Shown: positions 52,872 to 61,964, counted from the first letter of the stretch. The stretch: 64,000 nucleotides of DNA from Lachnospiraceae bacterium A2 (GCA_000403315.2 KE159636.1:62001-126000); one strand, 5' to 3'. Numbers and translations: made by a program. The notes: generated by a model from the sequence alone, not told the origin.

Positions 52872-54692
52872 TTAAATAACTTCAAAATGTTTCAAAGCAT
52901 CCTTTATCGCTTCCGCTTTCTCTGCCGTCGGATGTTTCCTCGGCTGTTTCAATTCCTCTACCGCATTAGGAGCATCATACATCGGCAATCCTAACTCCCT
53001 CTTTACCTCTGCAATATATGCGGTATGTACTTTGAAGCCATACTTCGCTTCTATGTACTCCTTAATCATCTTATATGTAACCCGCTCTTTTGGCTTATAC
53101 GCTTCGGCTCTCTTGGCGATATTATCAAGCGGCACTTTTCCCTCACCCTCGCCAAACTCGACTTTTACGTTGATTACGCTGTCGGGTTTTTTGTGGGAAA
53201 GCATTACAACCGTCTCCACATGCACGCTCTGCCCAAACATATCAGCCATTCCAACCTCCCGCACCTCATACCCTTCCCAGCACAGATACTTCAAATCCCG
53301 TGCCAAAGTCGCCGAATCACAGCTTACATATACCACACGTTTTGGTTCCATTTTCACAATAGTTTCCAGGCATTTCCTGTCGCAGCCCTTCCTGGGCGGG
53401 TCCACCACAACCACATCTGGGTGCAGCATCCCAGCAGCCTGCCCATCTTCCGGCGCATCCCCAGCAGTCCCCCGTTCATAAAATTCCGGCAGGACATCCT
53501 CTGCCCTGCCCACAAAAAACTCTGCATTTGTAATCCCATTGATCTCTGCGTTTTTCCTCGCGTCCGCAATGGCAGGGGCAACAACTTCCACGCCGTATAC
53601 CTGCTTTGCCTTCTGGGCTAAAAACAGGGAAATTGTGCCGATTCCGCAGTACAGGTCCCAGACCGTTTCCGTCCCGGACAGCCCTGCAAATTCCAAGGCC
53701 ATTCCATAGAGCTTCCGGGTCTGCACTGGGTTAACCTGATAAAAAGAAAGCGGGGAAATCTGGTATTTTATATCGCCTATATAATCTGTAATATATGGCT
53801 TGCCCCAAAGCTGGATGGTTTCCTCACCTAAAATAACATTCGTATTCTTTTCGTTGATATTCAGGACAATGCTGGCCATGCCTTGAATATTTTGCAGCTT
53901 TTCCACCAACTTTCCGGCAAAAGGCAGGGAGATCCCATTGATTACCAGACAAGCCATAAGTTCCCCGGTGGCAAACCCGCAGCGGATTAAGACATGGCGG
54001 ACCAGCCCTGTCCCGGTTTCCTCCTGGTAAGCCGGAACGTGGTATTCCTCCATAAATGAAATCACGGCATCCAGGATTTTTTCATTGGCAGGAACCCCCA
54101 AAAGGCAGTTCCTGTTAGGGATGATGGTATGGGTCCTTGCAGCGTAAAACCCTGCCACAATCTTCCCATCCTTATCTGTCCCAATGGGGAACTGGGCTTT
54201 ATTCCTGTAAAAATAAGGCTCATCCATCCCAATGATTGGATGTATCACTGGGATATCATGCACCGCTTTTTCCTGGCAATCCCCAGGGATATCCTCTGGG
54301 AGCCGGAACCCGCCAATCCGCTTTAAGTTATTCTTCACTTTATTTTCTTTAAATTCCAATTGCTTTTTGTATTCCAATGCCTGTAGCTGGCAGCCGCCGC
54401 ACTGGCGGCAGAAGCGGCACCGGGGTGTTACGCGGTAAGGGGAAGGTTCCAGCACCTGCTGCAGGCGGGCATACCCATAGCTTTTTTTCATCTTCATAAC
54501 CTTTGCTGAGATCCGGTCGCCAATCACGGCGTCTTTGACGAAAAAAATTATGCCGTCTTTTTTGCCGATCCCTTCCCCGCCTTCTCCCATATCTTCAATG
54601 GTAAGCTCAACTTCCATGCCTTTCTGGAACCTGCTGCCTGTTTCTTGCCTGCCCTTTATTTTTTGGGGGCTGCTGCTTTTTCTTTTTTTCAT
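52872..54692 (-). CDS. rlmD: RlmD/RumA 23S rRNA uracil methyltransferase, chimeric with ICE tail
   Basis: The 606-aa protein starts at ATG 54692 and methylates a uracil of 23S rRNA. It shows a TRAM domain (about 20-85), 4Fe-4S cysteines CRFCRQCGGCQL (about 94-105), the SAM fold (VWDLYCGIGTISLFLA), VVVDPPRKGCD (about 430) and the nucleophile Cys in YVSCDSATLARDL (about 449). Residues 1-494 are host-encoded. Residues 495-606, after HVET, come from the ICE and add a tail with VTYKMIKEYI and AYIAEVKRELG. A native protein would end HVETCVLLGRK, 501 aa. The core enzyme should stay active. Confidence 0.9.
   Translation of the reverse strand: MKKRKSSSPQKIKGRQETGSRFQKGMEVELTIEDMGEGGEGIGKKDGIIFFVKDAVIGDRISAKVMKMKKSYGYARLQQVLEPSPYRVTPRCRFCRQCGGCQLQALEYKKQLEFKENKVKNNLKRIGGFRLPEDIPGDCQEKAVHDIPVIHPIIGMDEPYFYRNKAQFPIGTDKDGKIVAGFYAARTHTIIPNRNCLLGVPANEKILDAVISFMEEYHVPAYQEETGTGLVRHVLIRCGFATGELMACLVINGISLPFAGKLVEKLQNIQGMASIVLNINEKNTNVILGEETIQLWGKPYITDYIGDIKYQISPLSFYQVNPVQTRKLYGMALEFAGLSGTETVWDLYCGIGTISLFLAQKAKQVYGVEVVAPAIADARKNAEINGITNAEFFVGRAEDVLPEFYERGTAGDAPEDGQAAGMLHPDVVVVDPPRKGCDRKCLETIVKMEPKRVVYVSCDSATLARDLKYLCWEGYEVREVGMADMFGQSVHVETVVMLSHKKPDSVINVKVEFGEGEGKVPLDNIAKRAEAYKPKERVTYKMIKEYIEAKYGFKVHTAYIAEVKRELGLPMYDAPNAVEELKQPRKHPTAEKAEAIKDALKHFEVI
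53211..53216 (-). other. att core, right ICE junction
   Basis: GAGACG (minus strand) encodes E-T of HVET in rlmD and equals the core at 3531-3536, in the same reading phase. The sequence after it on the minus strand (VVMLSHKKPD...) belongs to the ICE. Confidence 0.7.
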
Positions 54693-54756
54693 ACCATCCC
54701 TGTTTCCTATTCCATAGAATCCCTGTTTTGTGCAACGAATTATTTTTCCGCTTTAT

Positions 54757-54914
54757 ATTACTCCGGCGGTTAAATATCGACGTTTTTACTTGCCTGAATT
54801 TCCATCTGCTACGTTGTCCTCCGTTGACGTAGCCCCGCTACGCCGCCTTCTTCCGCCTTGCAGATGAAAAATTATTCTGCGTAAAATTCGTCGACATTTA
54901 ACCGCCGGAGTAAT
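54757..54914. repeat. 158-bp palindromic extragenic element
   Basis: The ends ATTACTCCGGCGGTTAAAT (54757-54775) and its exact reverse complement (54896-54914) form a 19-bp perfect terminal inverted repeat. Inside, CATCTGC/GCAGATG and a CTACG-rich core make further stems. It carries no gene and sits between rlmD and the HD-domain nuclease gene. Size and symmetry fit a MITE-like or REP-type element; I believe similar sequences recur in Lachnospiraceae, from memory only. Confidence 0.75.
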
Positions 54915-54931
54915 ACTGCAATGCTTCGCCC

Positions 54932-55876
54932 CTATTCGCTAGTCCTGCGGATATTTGACTCAAACAGCCGGTTATAGCCCAGCCAGCCGCTATTCCCCTC
55001 CGCTGCCGCCAGGGCTTCTTTCATTGTCTGCATTTTCGCATCCGTATTATCCGCAAAGCTAAGTGCCATTGCTTCCGCGATGGCAGGTTTTTTCGGGGAG
55101 CCATATTCCAATTCCCCATGGTGGGAAAGGATACAGTGCTTCAGCTCATTGGCAAGCTTTACCGGGAAGCCCGGAATAGTGCGGATACGTTCCCCCACCA
55201 GTTCCGCCCCAATCATAATATGGCCTAAAAGCTGCCCCGCATCCGTATAATCGTTTTCCGGGAATACAGACAGCTCCTGCAATTTCCCAATATCGTGGAA
55301 CATGGCGGCTGCCAGCAGAAGATCCTTATTCAGCATCGGGTAAGCCTGCGTGTAATACATGCACAGCTTTGCCACGCTGAGGGTATGTTCCAGCAGCCCG
55401 CCGACATAGCCATGGTGGACATTTTTGGCCGCACTGTGGAACTTAAAGTCTTTTTCAAATGCTTTATCTTCCAGAAAAAAGCTGGAGCAAAGCTTTTTCA
55501 GGTAAGGGTTTTCCATTTCCTGCACCATCTTTGCAAGCTCCAGATACATTTTTTCAATATCCTTTTCACTGACAGGGAGGTATTCTTTTGGGTCATACTC
55601 CCCTTCCCGCACTTTGCGGACACGTTTTATGTTTAACTGCAATGCTCCCTGGAAGCTTGTGACGTCCCCCACCACGGCAATGTAGTCCAGCGCTTCAAAT
55701 TCTTCAATCCCTTGGGAATTGGGATCCCAGATTTTCGCATCCAGCGTCCCCGTTTTATCCTGTAAAATCAGCGATTCATATGGTTTCCCTGCCTTTGTCA
55801 AGGCTGCTTGCTTTGTTTTGCAAAGATAAATATCCCCTACCCGTTCCCCTTCTCTTAAATTGCTAATATATTTCAT
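54932..55876 (-). CDS. YhaM-family 3'-5' exoribonuclease (OB plus HD domain)
   Basis: ATG 55876 (MKYISNLREGERVGDIYLCK) follows AAGGGAAGG. The 314-aa protein has an N-terminal OB fold (about 10-95; LQDKTGTLDAKIWDP) and an HD domain with HHGYVGGLLEHTLSVAKL (about 150-168) and MFHDIGK (about 193), the metal-binding residues. YhaM trims RNA and single-stranded DNA ends. It is full length for the family. Host chromosomal gene, 38 bases after the HtrA-like gene on the same strand. Confidence 0.88.
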   Translation of the reverse strand: MKYISNLREGERVGDIYLCKTKQAALTKAGKPYESLILQDKTGTLDAKIWDPNSQGIEEFEALDYIAVVGDVTSFQGALQLNIKRVRKVREGEYDPKEYLPVSEKDIEKMYLELAKMVQEMENPYLKKLCSSFFLEDKAFEKDFKFHSAAKNVHHGYVGGLLEHTLSVAKLCMYYTQAYPMLNKDLLLAAAMFHDIGKLQELSVFPENDYTDAGQLLGHIMIGAELVGERIRTIPGFPVKLANELKHCILSHHGELEYGSPKKPAIAEAMALSFADNTDAKMQTMKEALAAAEGNSGWLGYNRLFESNIRRTSE

Positions 55877-55913
55877 AATCCTTCCCTTTCCTTTCACTTT
55901 CCCGCTTCTTGTT

Positions 55914-57215
55914 TTACTTCAATACCCCGGCCACCGCGCTGCAGTCCAAATCCACATACTCCTCCCCATTCTGCCGTTTAATGGAAATCACCACCGGGTC
56001 CTCCGGGTTCAAGGCATATATTTTCTGGTTATACTGCTCGACGGTTGCAACATCTTCCCCATTTATCCGCACAATGACGTCCGCTTCCTGCAGGCCTGCC
56101 GCCATTGCCGGGGAATCCATCACGACTGTTTTAACGTAAACCCCCTTGGGGATATGGAATTCTTTTGCAATGTCTTCTGTTACCGTGCTGAGGCGCAGCC
56201 CCACATAGGGCACATCCCTGCCGTTGGACAAATCTTCAATCATCTGCTTCATCTCCGACACTGACAGGGCTGTAATCGTATTGCGGTCGCTCTGGTTGCT
56301 GTAATCCTGCAGGACCAGCCCAATAATTTCCCCTTCCAGGTTAATCAGCACGCCGCTCCCTGTTTCGCTCCCCACAATATCCGTAGTGAAAATCGTATAA
56401 TTCCTGTCTATAGTAGTTACCTCATTTTGGGAGGAGGTTATAGTCCCGCACAAAATGGAATAATTGACCCCAAGCGGGCTACCGATGGCAAGCACGGTTG
56501 TCCCCTGCTTAATAAGGTAAGAATTCCCCAAAGACGCCACTGCCATCTGCTCCAAGGTTTCTTTTGGGATTTTCCCCAGCGGGACGCTGATAATGGCAAT
56601 GCCGGTATTTCCGTCATACTTTTTCAAGGATGCGGAAACTACGGTTTCATTGATAAATGTAATGCTGATTTCCTGTGCGTCTGCAATCACCTTTTTTTCT
56701 GTCAGAATCAGAAGTTCCTGGCCATTGTTGGCAATCACAATCCCTGCCGCCCTGTTCTCATTTTCATAGGGCGTATCAAACCAATCCATGCCGCTTGTCA
56801 CCCCTGTGACTGTCACCACGGATTTGTTGGCCTGTTTCCCAATCTCATACAGCTTATCCTGCAGTTCCTGATAATCCTCCAGTTCCAGCTTTTCCTGCAT
56901 AATTACCGTCTGGTTTTCCGGCGCCTGGGTTGGGGCCGGGGCTGGTTCTTCCGGCTGCTCGCCATTGCCCTCCTCGGTTTCCTCCGGGGCATCGTCTTTT
57001 GGGATGCTGATGGTAGATTCCCCCTTGGGGTAAAGCCATTCCTCCAGATAAGGCTTTAGCCAGACAAATACTAAGCAGGCAATTGCGCCAAACATAACGG
57101 CGCAGAGGATGTTATAGCCAAACCGCAGCAGCAGCCGGCGCCTGTCAATTGGCTTGTCTTTTATTTTCTCCTTAATAAAAGCAAATTCCTGCTCCTTCTC
57201 CTCTTGTCGCTTCAT
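55914..57215 (-). CDS. HtrA-like membrane protein with PDZ domain, active site lost
   Basis: ATG 57215 follows GGAGGGCGTATGT. The 433-aa protein has one N-terminal helix (about 28-52), a Pro/Glu-rich linker, a trypsin-like domain (about 110-330) and a PDZ domain (about 335-433; VGLRLSTV, GVYVKTVVMDSPAMAAGLQ). The expected catalytic residues are missing: His position reads LTEKKVIADA, the Asp region reads YDGNTGIAIISV, and the Ser loop reads VGSETGSGVLIN instead of GNSGG. It is therefore probably a pseudoprotease with a binding or scaffold role at the membrane. Confidence 0.78.
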   Translation of the reverse strand: MKRQEEKEQEFAFIKEKIKDKPIDRRRLLLRFGYNILCAVMFGAIACLVFVWLKPYLEEWLYPKGESTISIPKDDAPEETEEGNGEQPEEPAPAPTQAPENQTVIMQEKLELEDYQELQDKLYEIGKQANKSVVTVTGVTSGMDWFDTPYENENRAAGIVIANNGQELLILTEKKVIADAQEISITFINETVVSASLKKYDGNTGIAIISVPLGKIPKETLEQMAVASLGNSYLIKQGTTVLAIGSPLGVNYSILCGTITSSQNEVTTIDRNYTIFTTDIVGSETGSGVLINLEGEIIGLVLQDYSNQSDRNTITALSVSEMKQMIEDLSNGRDVPYVGLRLSTVTEDIAKEFHIPKGVYVKTVVMDSPAMAAGLQEADVIVRINGEDVATVEQYNQKIYALNPEDPVVISIKRQNGEEYVDLDCSAVAGVLK

Positions 57216-57241
57216 ACATACGCCCTCCATCACATATTAAC

Positions 57242-57293
57242 ATTATACGTTTTTCCTGGGCTTGTTGCAAGATTTTTATTTTTCAGGTATAAT
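57242..57293. promoter_or_regulatory. Back-to-back promoters sharing one palindromic -35
   Basis: TTGCAA (57265-57270) is its own reverse complement. To the right, after exactly 17 bases, lies TATAAT (57288-57293) for mutS2. To the left, after exactly 17 bases, lies ATTATA (57242-57247), i.e. TATAAT on the minus strand, for the HtrA-like gene. Confidence 0.8.
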
Positions 57294-57333
57294 AACATGA
57301 AAAATAATACAGCCAAGAAAGGGCTATCCGCTT

Positions 57334-59703
57334 ATGAATGAAAAAGCATTACAGACCTTAGAATACCATAAAATCATAGATATGCTGTCAGAATGCGCCA
57401 CCTGTGTTTCTGGCAGGGAACTTTGCAGGAACTTGAAGCCTTCGGGAAACCTTGCAGAAATACAGCTTGCCCAGCAGCAGACTTCCGATGCGCTGACAAG
57501 GATTTACCAGAAGGGCTCCCTCTCCTGCTCCGGCACCCACAATATAGGCGCATCCCTAAAGCGGCTGGAAGTGGGAGGCGTCTTAAGTATAGAGGAGCTT
57601 CTACGGGTTGCATCTTTGTTGGAAGCCGCCAAGCGGGCAAAGGCTTATTCCCGCACAGAACGGGAAGATTCCAGGGCAGATTCCCTGGAGGGGCTTTTTG
57701 GGGGGCTGGAGCCTTTGGCGCCGCTGTTAGAGGAAATCCGCCGCTGCATCCTTTCGGAAGATGAAATTGCAGACGACGCGTCCGCCGCTTTGAAAAGCAT
57801 CCGCCGTTCCATCAAAAATACCAATGAAAAAATCCGCAGCCAAATGAACGATTTGTTAAACAGCAGCCGCACCCATTTGCAGGACGCAGTCATCACCATG
57901 AGGGGCGGGCGTTACTGCCTGCCAGTAAAGGCAGAATCCAAGGGGCAGGTACCCGGCATGATCCACGACCAGTCTTCCACCGGCTCCACTTTTTTTATTG
58001 AGCCCATGGCGGTGGTAAAGCTGAACAACGACCTGAAAGAACTCTATTTAAAGGAGCGGGAGGAAATCGAAGTTATCCTTGCCACATTAAGCAGCCTTGC
58101 CGGGGAGTACATCCCCTGCTTAAAGGCTGACTATGAAATTTTAACGGAACTGGACTTTATTTTTGCCAAAGGCTCCTTAGCGAAAAAATACAATGGGACG
58201 AACCCCATTTTCAACCAGGAAGGCCGCATACGGATCCGCAGGGGACGCCATCCGCTGCTGGACAGCCACAAAGTAGTGCCCATAGACATCCGTCTTGGGG
58301 ATGATTTTGGCCTGCTGATTGTTACAGGGCCAAATACCGGCGGAAAAACCGTTTCCTTAAAAACCGTGGGCCTTTTTACCCTGATGGGGCAGGCGGGGCT
58401 GCATATCCCGGCAAACGACCGCTCGGAGCTGGCGGTTTTTGAAGAAGTTTTTGCAGACATTGGGGATGAACAGAGCATTGAGCAGAACTTAAGCACCTTT
58501 TCCTCACATATGACGAATATTATTTCTATTTTAGGGCATGTAAATGAAAACTCCCTGGTGCTTTTCGACGAGCTTTGCGCCGGGACTGACCCGGTGGAAG
58601 GGGCTGCGCTGGCTACCTCTATTTTGTCCCGGCTCCACAATTACGGGGTGCGGACTATGGCAACCACCCATTACAGCGAGCTAAAAGTTTTTGCCCTCTC
58701 CACCCCGGGGGTGGAAAATGCCTGCTGTGAATTTTCCGTGGAAACCTTAAGCCCTACCTACCGGCTGTTAATCGGCATCCCCGGCAAAAGCAACGCCTTT
58801 GCCATTTCCGGCAAACTGGGCCTTATGGCAGATATTATTGAGGACGCCAAAAGCCGCATGACAGAACAGGAAGAAAATTTCGAGGACCTGATTTCCGATT
58901 TGGAAAACAGCAGGGCTGCCATAGAAAAAGAACGCTTGGAAACAGAACAGTACAAAAAAGAAGCCGAAACCCTGAAACGCAAGCTGGAAGAAAAACAGGA
59001 ACGCCTGGACGCCCAGCGGGAAAAAATCCTGCGGCAGGCAAACGAGGATGCCCACGCCATCCTGCGGGACGCAAAAGAAGTGGCTGACCAGACCATTAAA
59101 AATTTCCATAAATACGGCCAAGGGAATACAACCGCCAAAGAAATGGAGCAGGAGCGCAGCAAGCTAAGGGGCAAAATGAACGACCTGGAAAAGCATATGT
59201 CCCTCAAGCAAGGGGAGCCTGCCAACCATAAAATCCCCAAGAAGCTCCGTGTAGGGGACGCCGTAAAGGTCCTGAGCATGAACCTAAAGGGAACCGTCCA
59301 CACCCTGCCCAACGACAAAGGGGATTTGTATGTCCAGATGGGCATTCTGCGTTCCCTTGTCAATATCAAGGACCTCGTGCTGCTGGAGGAGCCGCCAACC
59401 CTTGGGAATAAACGGAAATCCACTGGGGCAGGGAAAATAAAAATGTCTAAGTCCGCATCGGTTTCCACCGAAATCAACCTGATTGGGAAAACTACGGACG
59501 AAGCCATTTCCCTGCTGGACAAATATCTGGACGACGCTTATCTTGCCCATATGCCCTCTGTCCGGGTAGTCCATGGAAAAGGTACCGGCGCGCTGCGCAA
59601 AGCCGTCCATGGGCATTTAAAACGGCTGAAATACGTGAAATCCTTCCGCCTTGGGGAATTTGGGGAAGGGGATTCCGGCGTTACCATCGTAGAATTTAAA
59701 TAA
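57334..59703 (+). CDS. mutS2: MutS2 family ATPase/endonuclease
   Basis: The 789-aa protein starts at ATG 57334 with AAAGGG upstream. It has the MutS core, clamp and ATPase domains: Walker A VTGPNTGGKT (about 329-338), LSTFSSHM, Walker B SLVLFDELCAGTDPVEG, then a long coiled coil (about 510-620) and a C-terminal Smr nuclease domain (about 715-789) with VRVVHGKGTGALRKAV. MutS2 suppresses recombination and, in B. subtilis, rescues collided ribosomes. Full length and intact. It is followed after 10 bases by a response regulator gene. Confidence 0.95.
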   Translation: MNEKALQTLEYHKIIDMLSECATCVSGRELCRNLKPSGNLAEIQLAQQQTSDALTRIYQKGSLSCSGTHNIGASLKRLEVGGVLSIEELLRVASLLEAAKRAKAYSRTEREDSRADSLEGLFGGLEPLAPLLEEIRRCILSEDEIADDASAALKSIRRSIKNTNEKIRSQMNDLLNSSRTHLQDAVITMRGGRYCLPVKAESKGQVPGMIHDQSSTGSTFFIEPMAVVKLNNDLKELYLKEREEIEVILATLSSLAGEYIPCLKADYEILTELDFIFAKGSLAKKYNGTNPIFNQEGRIRIRRGRHPLLDSHKVVPIDIRLGDDFGLLIVTGPNTGGKTVSLKTVGLFTLMGQAGLHIPANDRSELAVFEEVFADIGDEQSIEQNLSTFSSHMTNIISILGHVNENSLVLFDELCAGTDPVEGAALATSILSRLHNYGVRTMATTHYSELKVFALSTPGVENACCEFSVETLSPTYRLLIGIPGKSNAFAISGKLGLMADIIEDAKSRMTEQEENFEDLISDLENSRAAIEKERLETEQYKKEAETLKRKLEEKQERLDAQREKILRQANEDAHAILRDAKEVADQTIKNFHKYGQGNTTAKEMEQERSKLRGKMNDLEKHMSLKQGEPANHKIPKKLRVGDAVKVLSMNLKGTVHTLPNDKGDLYVQMGILRSLVNIKDLVLLEEPPTLGNKRKSTGAGKIKMSKSASVSTEINLIGKTTDEAISLLDKYLDDAYLAHMPSVRVVHGKGTGALRKAVHGHLKRLKYVKSFRLGEFGEGDSGVTIVEFK

Positions 59704-59713
59704 GGAGGCTGCT

Positions 59714-60412
59714 ATGGTTGCAAAACAGAAAATCCTTATCGTCGACGACGATGCAAATATTGCAGAATTAATTTCCCTTTACCTTACCAAAGAGTGTTAC
59801 GACACCCGCATGGTGCAGGACGGGGAAGAAGCCCTTGCCATGTATGAGCAGTATCAGCCGAACCTGATTCTGCTGGACCTCATGCTTCCCGGCATTGACG
59901 GCTATCAGGTCTGCCGGGAAATACGCGCCAAATCCAACCTGCCTATTATCATGCTTTCTGCCAAAGGGGAAATTTTTGACAAAGTGCTGGGGTTGGAGCT
60001 GGGCGCAGACGATTATATTATGAAACCCTTTGATTCCAAGGAACTGGTGGCAAGGGTTAAGGCGGTGCTCCGCCGCTACCAGCCCGCCAAGCCAGAAGCC
60101 GCTGCTGCCAATATCAAATGCGTAGAATACCCAGACCTCACCATCAACCAGACCAATTATTCTGTGGTCTACCATGGAAAGGCAGTGGATATGCCCCCCA
60201 AGGAGCTGGAGCTTTTGTATTTCCTGGCTTCCTCCCCAAACCAGGTATTTACCAGGGAGCAGCTTTTAGACCATATCTGGGGTTATGAATACATTGGGGA
60301 CACCCGCACCGTGGATGTGCATGTCAAGCGGCTCCGGGAAAAAATTAAGGACCATGCTTCCTGGCGGCTTGCCACGGTCTGGGGCATTGGCTACAAATTC
60401 GAGGTGAAATAG
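59714..60412 (+). CDS. OmpR-family response regulator
   Basis: ATG 59714 follows TAAGGAGGCTGCT. The 232-aa protein has the receiver (VDDD; Asp in LILLDLMLPG, about 55; Lys in IMKPFDS) and a winged-helix domain (about 130-232; PKELELLYFLASSPNQ, VDVHVKRLREKI). It is coupled to the kinase by a TAGTG overlap and to mutS2 by a 10-base gap. Target genes are unknown; the ABC exporter facing it downstream is a candidate. Confidence 0.93.
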   Translation: MVAKQKILIVDDDANIAELISLYLTKECYDTRMVQDGEEALAMYEQYQPNLILLDLMLPGIDGYQVCREIRAKSNLPIIMLSAKGEIFDKVLGLELGADDYIMKPFDSKELVARVKAVLRRYQPAKPEAAAANIKCVEYPDLTINQTNYSVVYHGKAVDMPPKELELLYFLASSPNQVFTREQLLDHIWGYEYIGDTRTVDVHVKRLREKIKDHASWRLATVWGIGYKFEVK

Positions 60413-61830
60413 TGAAACGGACACTTTACCTAAAGCTCCTGCTGGGCTATGCGGCATTTGGCATCCTTGGGTTCCTGACCATCGCTACTTTTACCTCCCG
60501 GCTGGCCTTTAACTACATAAAGCGGGATACTGCTTCGGATTTATACCGGGAATCCAACTTGCTGGCTTCCAGTTATGCTTCCAACTATTACCGGGGCACC
60601 TTGACGCTGGAGGATGTGACTTCCCAATTCCAGGCAATTTCCACGTATCTGGACGCTGCCATACAGGTAATCAGCAATAATGGGCAAATACTGATCCATG
60701 CTGGGCAGGAGCCTGCGGAAAAAAATATTGAAGATTTTGACATTACGATGTTCGGCACCAGCTACTATCAGACAGGCACTTTTTTCGGCACCTTTTCCGA
60801 AGAAACCCTGTCTGTATTTTCCCCGATTACCATTAACTATAAAGTGAGGGGGTATGTGCTTATCCATAAGCCAATCCGCAAGATAGTTGCCCTGAAAGAC
60901 GGCTTTATCAATATTTCTTACATGACGCTTGCTGTAATCTTCCTCTGCGCTTTTGTAGTGCTTGGGCTTTTTACCTACACAGTCTACATCCCCATCTGGA
61001 AAATTACAAGGGCTGCCAAAGATTACTCCGAAGGCAACTTTGAAACGCAGATCAACATCCACACCAATGATGAAATCGGATACCTTGCCGCATCCTTAAA
61101 TTATATGGCAGCCGAACTGTCCACCCTGGAAGAAGACCAGCGGAAATTCATTGCAAATGTTTCCCACGATTTCCGCTCCCCGTTAACTTCTATCAAAGGC
61201 TACATTGAAGCCATTATGGACGGCACGATTCCCCATGAAATGCAGGACAAATATTTAAATATCATCCTCTTTGAAACAGAGCGCCTGAACAAGCTGACCC
61301 AAAGTATGCTGGAACTGAACAAATATGGGAAAAAAGGGACGATGCTGGACATCAGCAGCTTTGATATCAATAACACCATTAAGCTGGTTGCACAGTCTTT
61401 CGAGGGGATTTGCCAGGAGAAAAAAATTTCCTTTGAGCTGATACTGACCGGGGAAACCTCTTTCGTCCTGGCGGATATGAGCAAAATCCAGCAGGTGCTT
61501 TACAACCTGATTGACAATGCAATCAAGTTCAGCCACCCGGATTCTACCATTACAGTTGAAACTACGGAAAAAAATGAAAAGGTGTTCATTTCTGTGAAGG
61601 ATACCGGGATTGGGATTCCAAAAGAGAGCATGAAAAAAATTTGGGAACGGTTTTACAAAACAGACTTGTCCCGGGGAAAGGATAAACGGGGGACGGGGCT
61701 GGGCCTTGCAATTGTAAAGGAGATTATTTCTGTGCATAATGAGAATATAAATGTAATTAGCACGGAAGGGGTGGGGACGGAGTTTATTTTTACGCTTCCT
61801 TTGAAACGGGATAAAAAGGAAGGGATTTAA
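60412..61830 (+). CDS. Sensor histidine kinase with HAMP domain
   Basis: The start is GTG 60412 overlapping the regulator stop. The 472-aa protein has a helix (about 7-30), extracytoplasmic sensor region (about 31-165), second helix (about 170-192), HAMP (about 193-245), H-box VSHDFRSPLTSIKGYIEAI (about 249-267), N-box LIDNAIKFS and G-box GTGLGLAIVKEI. It pairs with the adjacent regulator. Ligand unknown. Confidence 0.93.
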   Translation: MKRTLYLKLLLGYAAFGILGFLTIATFTSRLAFNYIKRDTASDLYRESNLLASSYASNYYRGTLTLEDVTSQFQAISTYLDAAIQVISNNGQILIHAGQEPAEKNIEDFDITMFGTSYYQTGTFFGTFSEETLSVFSPITINYKVRGYVLIHKPIRKIVALKDGFINISYMTLAVIFLCAFVVLGLFTYTVYIPIWKITRAAKDYSEGNFETQINIHTNDEIGYLAASLNYMAAELSTLEEDQRKFIANVSHDFRSPLTSIKGYIEAIMDGTIPHEMQDKYLNIILFETERLNKLTQSMLELNKYGKKGTMLDISSFDINNTIKLVAQSFEGICQEKKISFELILTGETSFVLADMSKIQQVLYNLIDNAIKFSHPDSTITVETTEKNEKVFISVKDTGIGIPKESMKKIWERFYKTDLSRGKDKRGTGLGLAIVKEIISVHNENINVISTEGVGTEFIFTLPLKRDKKEGI

Positions 61831-61852
61831 AGGGGGAGGGGGAGTGCAAAAA

Positions 61853-61875
61853 AGAATCCTGCAAAGCAGGATTCT
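61853..61875. terminator. Convergent terminator between kinase and ABC exporter
   Basis: AGAATCCTGC pairs perfectly with GCAGGATTCT across AAA. The minus strand has TTTTTGC after it, so it mainly ends the exporter transcript; an outer G-rich/C-rich stem may serve the kinase transcript. Confidence 0.75.
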
Positions 61876-61964
61876 CCGCCTGCCCCTCCCGAATACCTCC
61901 GGCACCATCCTATTGGCTATTTTTTCAGCAATAAGGCAGCATCCAATGGTAAACGCACATATGG

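Larger units (their letters stand above)
3531..53216 (-). mobile_element. Complete Tn1549/CTn-type ICE in rlmD (about 49.7 kb)
   Basis: The segment carries every part of a Gram-positive conjugative element: large serine recombinase, sigma-like regulator, relaxase with MobC, PcfB, VirD4 coupling protein, VirB4, VirB6-, VirB2- and PrgI-like proteins, lysozyme-CHAP hydrolase, primase-like protein, ParA/ParB and a giant methylase-helicase. Gene order and families match the Tn1549/CTn group. Both ends show GAGACG within rlmD-type sequence. Cargo is a two-component/ABC exporter locus, an ABC-F protein and an adhesin-sortase pair. No vancomycin or tetracycline resistance genes are present. A group II intron has inserted in virB4. 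Confidence 0.88.
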
